Positions 18,445 through 29,176 of a DNA stretch of 64,000 bases are shown piece by piece (within the stretch, counting starts at the first letter, position 1; every line of letters starts with the position of its first letter). Source of the stretch: Leptolyngbya sp. SIOISBB (GTDB lineage: Bacteria > Cyanobacteriota > Cyanobacteriia > Phormidesmidales > Phormidesmidaceae); contig JAAHII010000001.1 in NCBI GenBank assembly GCA_010671905.1, positions 4,278,001 to 4,342,000 on the forward strand. The letters are read 5' to 3'. Below the pieces are notes generated by a model. The model searched no databases and was not told the DNA's origin. It saw only the letters and a list, made by a program, of their open reading frames with translations. Made by a program: the position numbers and the translations under genes.

Positions 18445-20782
18445 TTAGCCCGCGACAGCAACCGTCGGCTGGGCCAACGGCTGACGAATGGCGTCAATCG
18501 CTTTCAAGGTGGCTTCAGGCGTTGCTGGAGAAGTCAAGGGCACCCAATCTGGCCGGTCACCAAACGCACCCACAGCGGCCCGAATCGCCTCGCGCACCGA
18601 AAATGCCAGCATAAACGGCGGTTCGCCCACGGCTTTGCTGCCGTAAATGGTGCCATCCTGAGAGGCCCGCTCTAGCAATTGAACGTGAAAGGCTTCTGGC
18701 ACTTCGCTGATGGTCGGAATTTTGTACGTGCTGGGGGCAAAGGTGCGGATGCGACCTTCGTCATCCCAAACCAGCTCTTCCATCGTGAGCCAACCCATGC
18801 CCTGCACAAAGGCGCCTTCGACTTGTCCCTGATCGACCAATGGATTCAGAGATTCACCGACGTCATGCACAATATCCACCTGGCGCAGTTTAAAGGTACC
18901 GGTAAAGCCATCAACCTCGACCTCGCTCACCGCTGCCCCATAGGCGAAGTAATAGAAGGGGCGTCCGCTATAAGTGGCCGGATCCCAGCTGATGTTGGGA
19001 GTGCGATAAAAGCCCGTCGCCGCTAAGGAAATCCGCGCTTCGTAAGCAGCCAATACGACTTCAGTAAACGGCACTCGCAGATGAGGGGCGGTCAGACAGT
19101 AAACCTCGCTATCGGCAAATACCATCTCCTCGGGGCCATCTAAGTCGAGCAGTTGGGCCGCCACCGGGGCCAGCCGCGCTTTTAAGGTTTCGCAGGCGTC
19201 TTTGACCGCTTGGCCATTCAAGTCAGACCCGCTAGAGGCGGCAGTGGCAGAGGTATTGGGCACTTTTTCGGTGCTGGTATGCATCATCCGAATGCGATCG
19301 GTTTCAATCCCCAGCGATCGCGCCGCCACCTGACGCATTTTGGTGTGCAGCCCTTGCCCCATCTCAGTACCGCCATGGTTGAGTTGAATGCTGCCATCGG
19401 TATAGATCAGAATGAGCGCTCCGGCTTGGTTATAGATCTTTTTATTGAAGGAGATCCCAAACTTGACTGGAGTAATGGCGAGTCCCCGCTTGCGATGACG
19501 CTGCTGCTGGTTAAAGGTTTGGATTTCAAGAGAGCGATCGTCGTAGCGAGCGTTCGTTTTTACCTCTGACCACACCCGTTGAATCCGGTTGTCTGTCAGC
19601 ACTTGGCCGTAGTGAGTGGTGTTGGTATCGCCATCCCCGTGATAGAAGTTCTGCTCACGTACTTCATGAGCCGGTCGACCGACCGTGCGGGCGATTCGAT
19701 CAAGGATGTCTTCGATCACCATCATCCCTTGGGGGCCACCAAATCCCCGGAATGCCGTATTCGACACTCGGTTGGTTTTGGTCAGATACCCCTTGAACTC
19801 GACATTGGGGATGTAGTAAGCATTGTCAGCGTGCAGCATCGCTCGCAACAGCACCGGGGGCGACAAATCTAAGCTCCAGCCCGCATCACTGTACAGGTCT
19901 AGCACCAGTGCTTTGAGGGTGCCGTCGCGATCGCATCCTGCCCGATACCGAGCGAGAAAACCGTGACGCTTGCCCGTGATGATCATGTCTTGATGACGGC
20001 GAAAGCTCAGGCGCGCGGGTCGGCCCGTTTTGGCTGCCGCAAGGGCCGCGAGGGCCGCGAGGGGATTCGCCTGGGACTCTTTGCCCCCAAAGGCACCGCC
20101 CATCCGTAAACAGGTGACCACCACCCGATTGAGGGGGGAGCTTGAGCGCCTCAGCCACCGCCGTTTGAGTAGAGTTGGGATGTTGCGTGGAAGAGTAAAC
20201 CTCAAACGTCCCATCCGTCGCGGGAATTGCCCATGCCGCTTGAGTCTCCAGATAGAAATGGTCTTGACCGCCCATCTCTAATTCACCGGTTAAGACGTGC
20301 TCGGCTTCTACCATTGCCCGGTCTGGATCGCCCCGACGGCAGACATCCGGTTCACTGTGAAAGCTCTCGACGGCGACCGCTTCAGCGACGGACAAGAGTG
20401 CCGGTAACGGTTCGTACTCGACCTGCACTTGTTCAGCCCCTTGCCGGGCAGCCGCTGCCGTTTCGCCCACGACCCAGGCAACGGGTTGGCCCCAATAGCT
20501 CACCTCTTCAGCGGGAATCAGCGGCTCGTCGGCGCGGATCACACCTGTGTCATTTTTACCCGGAATGTCATCGGGGGTCAGCACAGTCAATACCCCTGGC
20601 ACTGCCAGCGCGGCGGCGGTCTCCCGTCCGAGAATGCGCGCGTGGGCATGAGGGGATAGCACCGGATACAACGACACCATGCCCGATGGCAAACGCTGAT
20701 CGTCAGTGTAGACAGCGCGTCCCGTGACATGGCCGATCGCACTTTCATGATGTTGTTGTCGGTCACGGCTGCTCATCTCCAC
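18445..20782 (-). CDS. xdhB: Xanthine dehydrogenase molybdopterin subunit, frameshifted
   Basis: The first frame (20782 to about 20135) covers the aldehyde-oxidase a/b hammerhead (ATGRAVYTDD-type, here VTGRAVYTDDQRLP). The second (about 20138 to 18445) covers the Mo-binding domains: RMGGAFGGKESQ, FRGFGGPQG, EMGQGLHTKM and the catalytic Glu in KAVGEPPFM. Together about 777 residues, normal for the subunit. The frames part at a G6 run (20133-20138); removing one base restores ALKLPLNRVVV. It oxidises hypoxanthine and xanthine to urate with the product of xdhA. Confidence 0.9.
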
Positions 20783-20791
20783 AGTCCCCCT

Positions 20792-22213
20792 CTAGTTAGC
20801 AACGTCAAATTCCACAAAAAACTTCTCAAACAAATTGGCAATCAGGCGGTTGCGATAATCTGCACTGCCCCGCAAGTCACTCATAGGTGTAAAGGCCGAT
20901 CGCAGCTGTTCTTTAGCTGCTAACACCGTTGCCTCCGTCCACGGTTGACCGATTAACCACTCTTCCACCGCGATCGCTCTAGCCGGGGTTGCCGCCACGC
21001 CTCCATAAGCTAATCGCGCCGCGACGATGCGATCTTGCGCATCCAGATCGACGCGAAAGGAAGCCGCCACAATGCTGATGTCATCCGTACCGCGCTTGCC
21101 CACTTTGTACGATTGGCTCAAGCGGCGAGCGACCCCCAGCGGCATCGTTGTCGGAATCGTGATGGCAACAATTACCTCACCGGTCCGTAAGTCGGTTACA
21201 CGATAGCCTTTGAAAAAATCGGCGATCGCAATTTCTCGCTGGCCCTCAATCCCGGTCACCTGAATCGTGGCATCCAACGCCAACAACACGGGCGGCAGAT
21301 CACCAATGGGCGAAGCGGTACCCAGATTCCCCCCTACAGTCGCCCGATTACGCACCTGCCGGGCCGCAAACCAGTAGAGCATTTCATCCAGACTGGGAAA
21401 AATGCCCCGCAGCTGATCTTCAATATGACTCAAGGGCACGGCTGCGCCGATCGTGACGGCATCGTCCGTTTGCTGCAATTGCCGCAGTTCCTCAACCGCT
21501 TCTAACGCAATCATGACGGGATAATGCTGGCGATACCAGCTCATTTCTAGCCCCAGGTCAGTGGACCCCGCGACGAGGGTCGCATCGGGATGCTCTCGCA
21601 ATAGCGTCAGCACGTCTGCGAGTTGAGTCGGCCGGTAAAACTGTTGGTCTTGGCTGTTGTAAGCCGTGTCGCTGAGCTGGATGGACACCTGATTCAACAC
21701 TTGAGAAAAGCTGTCTTCACCGTGAGCTTCTGTGGCCACTCGCTGAGCCGCCCGCCGAATCGGCAGATACCCGGTACAGCGACAGAGGTTGCCTTCCACA
21801 GTGATGTCATCGGCAACGCGATCGCTGTAATATCCCGCGAACAAACTCATAATGAAGCCTGGGGTGCAATAGCCACATTGCGAGCCGCCTAGCTCCACCA
21901 TCGCTTGCTGCACCGGATGCAATTGGCCATTAGCAATGCCCTCAACGGTATAAATGTGGCGATCGCCCAAACTCCCGACTGGCAGGAGGCAACTGTTGAC
22001 CGCTTGATACTGGGGCTGGCCATCCACATCGGCACCCACCATGACAACCGTACAAGCCCCACAATCCCCATCACCACAGCCTTCCTTAGTGCCGATATAA
22101 CCGTGCTGGCGCAAATAACTCAGCAACGTTTGAGTCGGTGACGTCTCTGTAAGCCGAATGGATGCACCATTCAACGTGAATTGCAAATCAGCTGCAGACA
22201 GGGAAGTGGCCAT
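20792..22213 (-). CDS. xdhA: Xanthine dehydrogenase iron-sulfur/FAD subunit
   Basis: 473 residues from ATG 22213. Order: plant-type [2Fe-2S] cluster [11 protein letters not shown], then the second cluster CGYCTPG with CRCTGY, then an FAD_binding_5 domain ([30 protein letters not shown]) and a CO-dehydrogenase flavoprotein C-terminal domain. It passes electrons from the Mo site to NAD+. xdhB starts 10 bp downstream, xdhC follows it. The ORF could start 9 codons earlier, but [16 protein letters not shown] is the better fit. Confidence 0.93.
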   Translation of the reverse strand: MATSLSAADLQFTLNGASIRLTETSPTQTLLSYLRQHGYIGTKEGCGDGDCGACTVVMVGADVDGQPQYQAVNSCLLPVGSLGDRHIYTVEGIANGQLHPVQQAMVELGGSQCGYCTPGFIMSLFAGYYSDRVADDITVEGNLCRCTGYLPIRRAAQRVATEAHGEDSFSQVLNQVSIQLSDTAYNSQDQQFYRPTQLADVLTLLREHPDATLVAGSTDLGLEMSWYRQHYPVMIALEAVEELRQLQQTDDAVTIGAAVPLSHIEDQLRGIFPSLDEMLYWFAARQVRNRATVGGNLGTASPIGDLPPVLLALDATIQVTGIEGQREIAIADFFKGYRVTDLRTGEVIVAITIPTTMPLGVARRLSQSYKVGKRGTDDISIVAASFRVDLDAQDRIVAARLAYGGVAATPARAIAVEEWLIGQPWTEATVLAAKEQLRSAFTPMSDLRGSADYRNRLIANLFEKFFVEFDVAN

Positions 22214-22841
22214 CGACAAAGGGAAAAACAACGACAACAAACATAACGTCGAATCTTACTGGCATCTCTTGGCCGGGAACTGTTCAGCTTAGACAATGAT
22301 GCCGTGAACACTCTGACAGCACCCAAGCCGGTGGTTAGTCCATGCTCTTGAAATCAAGATTGTTCGCACAATCTATGACTTTGGGCGATTTAAGTTAAAC
22401 TCACCAGCCCTGATTTGTAGCAGATCAACGCCACCGCTTCAGGATGCTTGAGCTTCTTCGATCACCCCAGACAAACGCTAGAGCAATGATAATGACAGCC
22501 CATCCAGATGATGCAGAAGTATTAACTTTTAGGTTCATTATCTTGAGTGATGTGACTATTAGTTAACTGTGACTTAGGCGTGATCTCGACAAAGTTTTTG
22601 ATTGATTTAAGCTCTGTGGGGCACGCTTGCAGCCATCGACAGCCGGAGACGATTGAGTTTGTCACTCGCGCAACATTGCCCGCATAAATGTCTTGAGCAC
22701 CAGACGACAAACTGATTCACGGTGACAGATCTCAATGTCGCCAACGCTCAAGCTCAGCAATTTCAGGCATTAGCGGATTACAAAGGCGTGAGAATACCCG
22801 TTAATCTGGAAAGCAGTGCCTAAATAACTTCGCCAAACTCT
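22214..22841. other. 628-bp intergenic region with a possible gene remnant
   Basis: A plus-strand frame ending at 22822 reads VANAQAQQFQALADYKGV and continues briefly to a stop, with no start or upstream domain in frame; it looks like the 3' tail of a lost gene. The rest should hold the xdhA promoter. No RNA gene or repeat found. Confidence 0.35.
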
Positions 22842-24371
22842 ATGGATTCCGAACTTGCTCCTCAGTTTCCCAGCACGCTGCGCCGCCTGGCCCTTATTCT
22901 CATTACCCTGCTGGTCAGCGTCATTATGGGGAGTGCGCTCATCGCGAGTTGGAATGAACCCCAGGTCGCTAGTCGCTTAGAACTGTATCAAACGGATTTG
23001 TTGCTGCAGGCCACCGCATGGGAAGGCGAGGGTTTACCCGCAGAACAAGTGACGACGCTGCGACGCAATCTGTTAGGAGCCGACCCGATCGCGGATGCCC
23101 AAACCGCTTATGAGTCCGTGCGCGAAACCGCCCTCAATACGTTGGCTGAAAATACCGCGATGAACGGCGACACAGCCGTTTCTCCACGATTACAAAATGC
23201 GCTGGAGGGGCAGTCAGAACTCTTAGATTTACTCGATCTGCGTCTAGGAATTTTAGAAGCTGAACGGGGAGATCTTGCGGCTGCAGCCAGTAGTTGGCAG
23301 GCCGTGAAATCGCGGCAGGCGAAAGGCGATCGCCTCTGGCGCACGGCGGATACCTTGAATGCCCTTTGGCAGGGGGCCAACATTCCTGACGAGAGTGAAG
23401 CGCTGCTCACCGAGACCCTACAAGGGTGGTTTCGCAATCGCGCCCTCGCTCAGTATTATCAACAAACTCAAGCGCCTGCAGCCCTAGCCACCCTAGAACA
23501 GGCCGAAACCGACAAAGCGCAAGGGCTCATCTTCACGCTGGCGGCGGTTGGAGTCTTTCCAGTCATTGGGGCCTTTTCGGGGATCTTGCTGCTGATTGGG
23601 CTCGGGGCACAACGACTGGTCAAGGGAACTGAGGCGCTGTTGGCTCAAAATCGCGATCGCGGTTGGGAAACACCCTGGCCCGCTGAAACCATTTGGCTCG
23701 TGATCGTCGGTGGTTTTTTGTTTATGGGGCAGTTGGTGGTGCCAGTTGTCATTAGTCCCTTACGGGGAGTCCTGGCGGAAACGGGTATTCGGGGACAGGC
23801 TTTGTTTGCCCTCACCTATTATTTGCTGATGTCGGTAGGGGCGATCGCGGTGCTATTTTTTGCGATTCGGTCTTATCGGCCGCTGCCGCCAGACTGGTTC
23901 ACCGTCAAACTGCGGAGCAACGGTTGGCTCTGGGGCCTCGGTGGCTACTTCGCGGCTCTACCCCTGATGCTGACCGTCTCAGTGCTGAATCAGCAAATCT
24001 GGCAGGGGCAAGGAGGCAGCAATCCTCTCTTGCAAACGGTGTTAGAAGCCCAAGATCCGCTTGCCCTCGCGATTTTCTTTACCACTGCCTCGATCGCGGC
24101 TCCCCTGTTTGAGGAATTCTTGTTTCGTGGCTTCTTGTTGCCCTCGCTCACCCGCTACATGCCGGTATGGGGCGCGATCGGGGTCAGCAGCCTGATCTTT
24201 GCGATCGCCCACCTCAGCCTGTCTGAAGTGTTGCCGCTAACTGTATTGGGCGTCGTTCTCGGGGTGGTATACACGCGATCGCGCAACCTGCTCTCTCCCA
24301 TGTTGCTGCACAGCGCTTGGAACAGCATCACCATGTTGGGGTTATTTCTATTGGGTAGCAGTGTCAACTAG
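22842..24371 (+). CDS. CPBP-family intramembrane glutamic endopeptidase
   Basis: 509 residues. An N-terminal TM anchor (residues about 12-30) is followed by a helical extracytoplasmic/cytosolic region of about 200 residues, then a cluster of TM helices. The CAAX/bacteriocin-processing motifs are EEFLFRGFLLPSL near 425, FAIAHLSLSEVLPL near 450 and LLHSAWNSITM near 490. The family includes Rce1-like prenyl-protein proteases and bacteriocin self-immunity proteins; the cyanobacterial long form has no known substrate. Monocistronic. Confidence 0.9.
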   Translation: MDSELAPQFPSTLRRLALILITLLVSVIMGSALIASWNEPQVASRLELYQTDLLLQATAWEGEGLPAEQVTTLRRNLLGADPIADAQTAYESVRETALNTLAENTAMNGDTAVSPRLQNALEGQSELLDLLDLRLGILEAERGDLAAAASSWQAVKSRQAKGDRLWRTADTLNALWQGANIPDESEALLTETLQGWFRNRALAQYYQQTQAPAALATLEQAETDKAQGLIFTLAAVGVFPVIGAFSGILLLIGLGAQRLVKGTEALLAQNRDRGWETPWPAETIWLVIVGGFLFMGQLVVPVVISPLRGVLAETGIRGQALFALTYYLLMSVGAIAVLFFAIRSYRPLPPDWFTVKLRSNGWLWGLGGYFAALPLMLTVSVLNQQIWQGQGGSNPLLQTVLEAQDPLALAIFFTTASIAAPLFEEFLFRGFLLPSLTRYMPVWGAIGVSSLIFAIAHLSLSEVLPLTVLGVVLGVVYTRSRNLLSPMLLHSAWNSITMLGLFLLGSSVN

Positions 24372-24634
24372 CCGAGGGGGAAAAGGTTTGAGGTATCGGG
24401 TGCTGGGTTTCCGGCACTGGGTCTTGGGTCTTGGGTTCTAAGTCGGACACACCCTCTAGTAGACTGCGGTGTGATTTCATCAACTATCGCTGATGGCTAG
24501 GGAGAAAGATTGCAAGGGGCCAGGGAAACTGGAAGTCGTTTTGCTTCTGCACCTGCCACCTGCCACCTAAAACCCGACACCAAGTCCCAAAAACGGCTAC
24601 CGATCACCCTCATACCCTGTTACTCAATCACGCT

Positions 24635-25030
24635 TTAACCGCCTTCAACCTGCTCACGATACTCATCTGCAGACATGGCATCGTCTAAGTCATCCAAGTT
24701 TTCGGCTTTGATTTTGAGCAGCCAGGCATCGCCATAGGGGTCATCCACAATCTGTTCGGGTGAGTCGATAATCTCGTCGTTGCGTTCCAGCACATCGCCA
24801 TCCACTGGCGACTTCAAATCTTCAACGGCCTTTACTGACTCGACCGTACCAAAGGTTTCACCTTTCTCAACGCTATCGCCCACTTCGGGCAGCTCTAAAA
24901 AAACAATATCCCCAAGTTGATCAAGGGCAAATGCGGAAATACCGACGGTGACGATCGCGTCATCTTCATCAACCCGGACATATTCGTGAGTGTCTAAATA
25001 CTTTAAATCGTCGGGAAACTCAAGGGCCAT
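24635..25030 (-). CDS. gcvH: Glycine cleavage system H protein
   Basis: 131 residues. Lipoyl-domain protein shuttling the aminomethyl group between P, T and L proteins in photorespiratory glycine decarboxylation. The lipoylated Lys is in [16 protein letters not shown] (near 65), and [12 protein letters not shown] closes the hybrid fold. It lies 80 bp downstream of gcvT in the same direction, so they form an operon; P and L proteins are elsewhere. Confidence 0.96.
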   Translation of the reverse strand: MALEFPDDLKYLDTHEYVRVDEDDAIVTVGISAFALDQLGDIVFLELPEVGDSVEKGETFGTVESVKAVEDLKSPVDGDVLERNDEIIDSPEQIVDDPYGDAWLLKIKAENLDDLDDAMSADEYREQVEGG

Positions 25031-25110
25031 GACCTTTCTCTCTTGTAATCACGCGCTGTTGCCAGTGTCGCACGCCTGTTAGCGTATTTATCAACCTCAG
25101 TTGTGTCAAC

Positions 25111-26211
25111 TCATGAAACTTGGCGTTTATAGAAAGGTTTTTTAACCACCTGGGCTGGATAGGTTTTGCCGCGAATCTCAACTGACAGAGATTGACCGAT
25201 TTTTGCCAAATTAGCGGGGACATAGGCGAGGGCGATCGGATATCCCAAAGTGGGTGACAAGGTACCGCTAGTTACTATCCCAATCGCTTTGCCATCCTGC
25301 CCGACAGGATAATCATGTCGGGCAATGTTGCGGCCCTCCATCTGGAGTCCGACTAAGCGACGAGCCACCCCTTCAGTACTTTGCTTTTCTAAAACGTCAC
25401 GCCCCACGAAATCCCCCGCCCCATCTAGGTGAACCAACCATTTCAGTCCGGCTTCTAGGGGCGTTGTCTCATCCGTGATGTCTTGACCATAGAGCGCCAT
25501 TGCGGCCTCCAGACGGAGGGTATCGCGGGCTCCCAAGCCGCAAGGGGTAACGCCATTTTCCAGCAGGGTTTGCCAGAGGGTTTGTCCGCCCGCCGGACTG
25601 ATCATGACCTCAAACCCGTCTTCCCCCGTATAGCCCGTACGAGCGAGAAAAGCCGGTTGCTCCAACACAGTGCCTTCGCAATGGCCGAAGCGGCCGACTT
25701 GAGACAAGTCTTCGGCAGTAAGACGCTGTAGCTGAGCCACCGCCTCTGGCCCTTGCACTGCAATAAGCACGCGATCGCGGGACACATCGTCAAAGGCGAT
25801 CTCTGACGGCAAATGCTCGACCATCCAAGCTTTATCTTTTGCCGTGGTCGCTGCATTCACAATGATGGCGACCCGCTCTGTGCCGTCAGCGTCCGTGCCC
25901 TGGTCATAAATGATCAGGTCATCAATAATGCCGCCTTGAGGATTCAGGAGGACCGTGTATTGTGCTTCTCCGGGAGTGAGACGGCTGAGGTCAGAGGGCA
26001 CCAGTTTTTGCAACGCCGAGAGCACCCCCTGCCCCCGCAAGAAAAACTTGCCCATGTGAGAAATATCAAACATCCCCGCTGCCGTTCGCACGGCCTGATG
26101 CTCCTGCTTAATGCCGCTGTACTGCACGGGCATTGACCAACCGGCAAATTCAGTAAAGCGGGCTTTGAGATCAGCAGAGAGTTCGTAAAGGGGGGTACGC
26201 AAAGAGTTCAT
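25111..26211 (-). CDS. gcvT: Glycine cleavage system aminomethyltransferase (T protein)
   Basis: 366 residues. Transfers the methylene group from aminomethyl-lipoyl-GcvH to tetrahydrofolate and releases ammonia. Features include FAGWSMPVQYSGIKQEH at the N-terminus, MFDISHMGKF, folate-binding NAATTAKDKAW, RTGYTGEDGFEV and the C-terminal TSGTLSPTLGYPIALAYV. I looked for a glycine riboswitch in the 236 bp upstream and saw none. Confidence 0.96.
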   Translation of the reverse strand: MNSLRTPLYELSADLKARFTEFAGWSMPVQYSGIKQEHQAVRTAAGMFDISHMGKFFLRGQGVLSALQKLVPSDLSRLTPGEAQYTVLLNPQGGIIDDLIIYDQGTDADGTERVAIIVNAATTAKDKAWMVEHLPSEIAFDDVSRDRVLIAVQGPEAVAQLQRLTAEDLSQVGRFGHCEGTVLEQPAFLARTGYTGEDGFEVMISPAGGQTLWQTLLENGVTPCGLGARDTLRLEAAMALYGQDITDETTPLEAGLKWLVHLDGAGDFVGRDVLEKQSTEGVARRLVGLQMEGRNIARHDYPVGQDGKAIGIVTSGTLSPTLGYPIALAYVPANLAKIGQSLSVEIRGKTYPAQVVKKPFYKRQVS

Positions 26212-26447
26212 GGGGCAAAAGAGAAGATAGCTTGCCCCTGATTGTAAGGCCTCTAGAGGCCGAACTTGGCTTTTTCAAGACATCCAGAACCCTGGCGTCA
26301 TGAGCTTCTGGAAACACAACTCGTTTACCAGGCGAGTTCGGAAATTGATGTCGATCACCCCATCGACAACATCAGACTCTAAAGCGCTCTAGTCCACCCT
26401 GACGCAGACAACTGAATGGCGACTCTAGCCATCTTGATCGAGGCCCA

Positions 26448-27224
26448 CTAAAGGGATGTACTTCCCTCTTTTGACTGGATTGGTATGAATGGATTCTGAG
26501 ATTCAAGACAACTGGCTAAAACAGGATCTACCGGAAGAGCAACATCACCCACAGCATAGGGTCTTAAATCCTCATTTTGACCAAAAAGGATGCGCTCATT
26601 CACTTGTGGAAGAAGCCTTAAATCGGTTCCATCAATCGTGTAGGTATCAGGACTTTGGGACTCTAATTGGGCTGAAGCAACCCCTTGAAAATAGATGATG
26701 TTAGCCGCTTCATAAAATTCATCGAGCTGTTGCTCGGCCTCAATCCTTCGTTGTTCAATAAATTCTCTAATTTGCTGCTGAGCTGCTTCTGCTCTGTCGG
26801 TCAAAAGTTGCTCTAATGCTGCGGGCTCGTCAAGAAGATCGACCATATCAGGAGGGATGGAGCCGTCTTGGATGGCACTGCTTAAAAGTGCTTCATCTTC
26901 GATCAAGACTGCCAACTGCACCCTTCGGTCAATTAGTTCTTCTGCCAAACGACTTTCTAACCTTTCGATCGCTTCATTAGCTTCCTGACGAATTTGCGCG
27001 ATAGAGTCTTCGTATGTCTCTGCGATCGCCTCTGAATCGAAGAAGCCTCTTACACAGATGCGATCGCCAGTTTGAGCAATTTCCAGGTATTGATATCCAC
27101 TGCTGTAAATGCCGGGATCTAACGGTGGCGCTTGAGCACTCGCTTTGGCAACCGAGATCGTCATCAACGTGAACATCCCCATCACGCACAACAGGTCTCT
27201 AGACAAGATTTTGGGTTGAGTCAT
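26448..27224 (-). CDS. Secreted/periplasmic hypothetical protein with coiled coil
   Basis: 258 residues from ATG 27224 (GAGGGG box upstream). A signal peptide (MTQPKILSRDLLCVMGMFTL to ASAQA) is followed by a compact Gly/Tyr/Cys region and then a long charged coiled coil (about 60-175) rich in Glu, Gln and Arg. The C-terminus is acidic with a Cys. I recognise no family. It is flanked by gcvT and gdhA but probably independent. Confidence 0.7.
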   Translation of the reverse strand: MTQPKILSRDLLCVMGMFTLMTISVAKASAQAPPLDPGIYSSGYQYLEIAQTGDRICVRGFFDSEAIAETYEDSIAQIRQEANEAIERLESRLAEELIDRRVQLAVLIEDEALLSSAIQDGSIPPDMVDLLDEPAALEQLLTDRAEAAQQQIREFIEQRRIEAEQQLDEFYEAANIIYFQGVASAQLESQSPDTYTIDGTDLRLLPQVNERILFGQNEDLRPYAVGDVALPVDPVLASCLESQNPFIPIQSKEGSTSL

Positions 27225-27344
27225 TTTCCCCTCTGTTGAGTAAACGGAGAACTGTGGCTTTAATCTATCTATTGAATGCGGAACATCATCTACAAGCGTC
27301 GGTGCCAGAAAAGTTCTGAACCCAACTTCTTCCAAAGCGATCCG

Positions 27345-27379
27345 AAGAACCCCGGCTGCTTCAAGCAGCCGGGGTTCTT
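27345..27379 (-). terminator. Strong palindromic terminator between gdhA and the hypothetical gene
   Basis: Perfect 17-bp arms AAGAACCCCGGCTGCTT/AAGCAGCCGGGGTTCTT with a 1-nt centre, a few bases past the gdhA stop. A short T-rich tail exists on the minus strand (GGTTCTT). Confidence 0.7.
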
Positions 27380-27385
27380 GGCAAG

Positions 27386-28672
27386 TTAACTAACATAATA
27401 GTCGCGGGTACCGCGAGCGCTATGGGCTGCTTCCAAGCGTTCCAGGGCATGGACGTAGGCGGCGGTACGGAGAGGAATCGCGAGATTTTGAGAAATGCGC
27501 CAGATGTCTTCCGCTTCTGCGACGAGCTTGTTTTTGAGCCGATCGCTCACCTCGGCCTCAGACCAGTACAGACCGCTGCGGTTTTGCACCCACTCGTAGT
27601 AGCTGACGGTAACCCCCCCCGCATTCACCAAAATGTCAGGGAATACATAAATTCCTCGATCTTCAAGAATGCGATCGCCCGCCGAGGTAATGGGGCCATT
27701 GGCGACTTCAAAGATGTACTCGGCTTGGATCTGCGATGCATTCTCAGCCGTAATCTGGTTTTCCAACGCCGCCGGAATCAAAATATCCACGTCTAGCGTT
27801 AACAATTCATCGTTGGTGATCGTGTCGTGACCATCGACCAGATTACAAACCGTGCCTTCGCAATACACTGCCTGCAGACTGCGGGTCGACGCTTTGAACT
27901 GTTGCAGACTCGGAATATCGAGACCACGATCGCAGTACAAACCACCGTGAGAATCGCTCACCGCCACCACTTGATAGCCCGCTTCAAACAATAATCGAGC
28001 CACGACGCTACCGGCATTCCCAAACCCCTGAACTGCCACCGTGGTCGTCGCTGGGTTGCGGTCAAATTTTGCCATCATCGCGGCCAGTACATAAAAGGCA
28101 CCGGTACCGGTAGCGCGATCGCGTCCTTGGCTGCCCCCCATACCAACTGGCTTTCCCGTCATCACCGCCGGAGAGAGCTGGCGACGAATGATGCTGTATT
28201 GATCCATCATCCACCCCATGATCATGGGGTTGGTGTAGACGTCAGGAGCCGGAATGTCGATGTCAGGGCCGATAAAATCGGCGATCGCATCGACATAGCC
28301 GCGACTGAGACGCTCCAATTCAAACTTGGAAAGTTCCTTCGGATTCAGCGTAATGCCACCTTTCGCCCCACCAAACGGCAAGTTCACCGCCGCACACTTG
28401 AAGGTCATCCAAAAGGCCAGAGACTGCACCTCATCCATCGTGACGTTCGGATGAAAGCGAATTCCGCCTTTAGTCGGGCCGCGAGTATCGTCATAGCGGA
28501 CACGGTAGCCCTCAAACACCCGGAGGGAGCCATCGTCCATCCGCACAGGAATCGATACCTTCAGGCTCGCCTTGGGAAATTTCAGCCGTTCACTGGCATC
28601 TTCAGAAATGTGTACATGTTTGAGTGCCCGTTCTAGACGCCGGTTGGCATCAGTTAATAAAGAAGACGTCAT
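27386..28672 (-). CDS. gdhA: Glu/Leu/Phe/Val dehydrogenase (glutamate dehydrogenase type)
   Basis: 428 residues from ATG 28672; the ORF could begin 29 codons earlier but the family N-terminus matches here. Substrate loop KGGIRFHP, catalytic Lys region NLPFGGAKGGI, NAD(P)-binding AVQGFGNAGSVVARLL and the C-terminal NAGGVTVSYYEWVQNRSGLYW are intact. It reversibly aminates 2-oxoglutarate. In cyanobacteria it is a minor ammonium-assimilation route. Substrate specificity between Glu and Leu is not certain from sequence. Confidence 0.92.
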   Translation of the reverse strand: MTSSLLTDANRRLERALKHVHISEDASERLKFPKASLKVSIPVRMDDGSLRVFEGYRVRYDDTRGPTKGGIRFHPNVTMDEVQSLAFWMTFKCAAVNLPFGGAKGGITLNPKELSKFELERLSRGYVDAIADFIGPDIDIPAPDVYTNPMIMGWMMDQYSIIRRQLSPAVMTGKPVGMGGSQGRDRATGTGAFYVLAAMMAKFDRNPATTTVAVQGFGNAGSVVARLLFEAGYQVVAVSDSHGGLYCDRGLDIPSLQQFKASTRSLQAVYCEGTVCNLVDGHDTITNDELLTLDVDILIPAALENQITAENASQIQAEYIFEVANGPITSAGDRILEDRGIYVFPDILVNAGGVTVSYYEWVQNRSGLYWSEAEVSDRLKNKLVAEAEDIWRISQNLAIPLRTAAYVHALERLEAAHSARGTRDYYVS

Positions 28673-29176
28673 GAAACCTCTTGAAGCAGCTAGGTGACTG
28701 GAACGCAGTGAAATCAGTGGGCGCTGGTTATCCTTATCATCAGCATCCACACCAGTCAATCCAAAACTGTAACTTTCACTACACTTTATCTTCCGCGCTT
28801 TAACCTTGGTCCTCCTTTCGTCAAGTAAGAATTGTGATTAGATTCAACAAAACTTAAGGGCGTCGACAGCTGATCGTACGACTCTTGGCAAAGCGTTTCC
28901 ACCCAGAGGCCAGCTCTATCTGCGCATCAAACTTCAAGCGCGAGGTATCAACGGAGTGAGTGGGCTGCTTCAAAGTGCGTGGATCCTGTTCATGGGCGAC
29001 GGGCCGATGAGCCGGAGCAGCGATCGCCATTAATCAACCAACTGCGTCGATGGTATTGCCTGAATGAACGACGACACTCGCGATCGCCTCTCTCTAAACC
29101 AGTGCCTCGACCATCGCTTGGTTGATAGTGGACTTCACGGCACAATGAGGCGGTACTGATCACAAGGGGCGAATCC
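28673..29176. other. 504-bp divergent region between gdhA and the SDR gene
   Basis: Should contain both promoters. A 58-codon minus-strand frame (28857-29031) starting at an ATG inside a HIP1 site has no ribosome site and is probably spurious. No repeat or RNA gene seen. Confidence 0.4.

Noticed and set aside
22522-22710. 62-codon minus-strand ORF in the gap before the CPBP gene
   Set aside because: No ribosome site, no recognisable domain, and no conserved-looking composition.
26212-26447. Glycine riboswitch upstream of gcvT
   Set aside because: I could not find the conserved aptamer core or tandem arrangement in the 236-bp leader.
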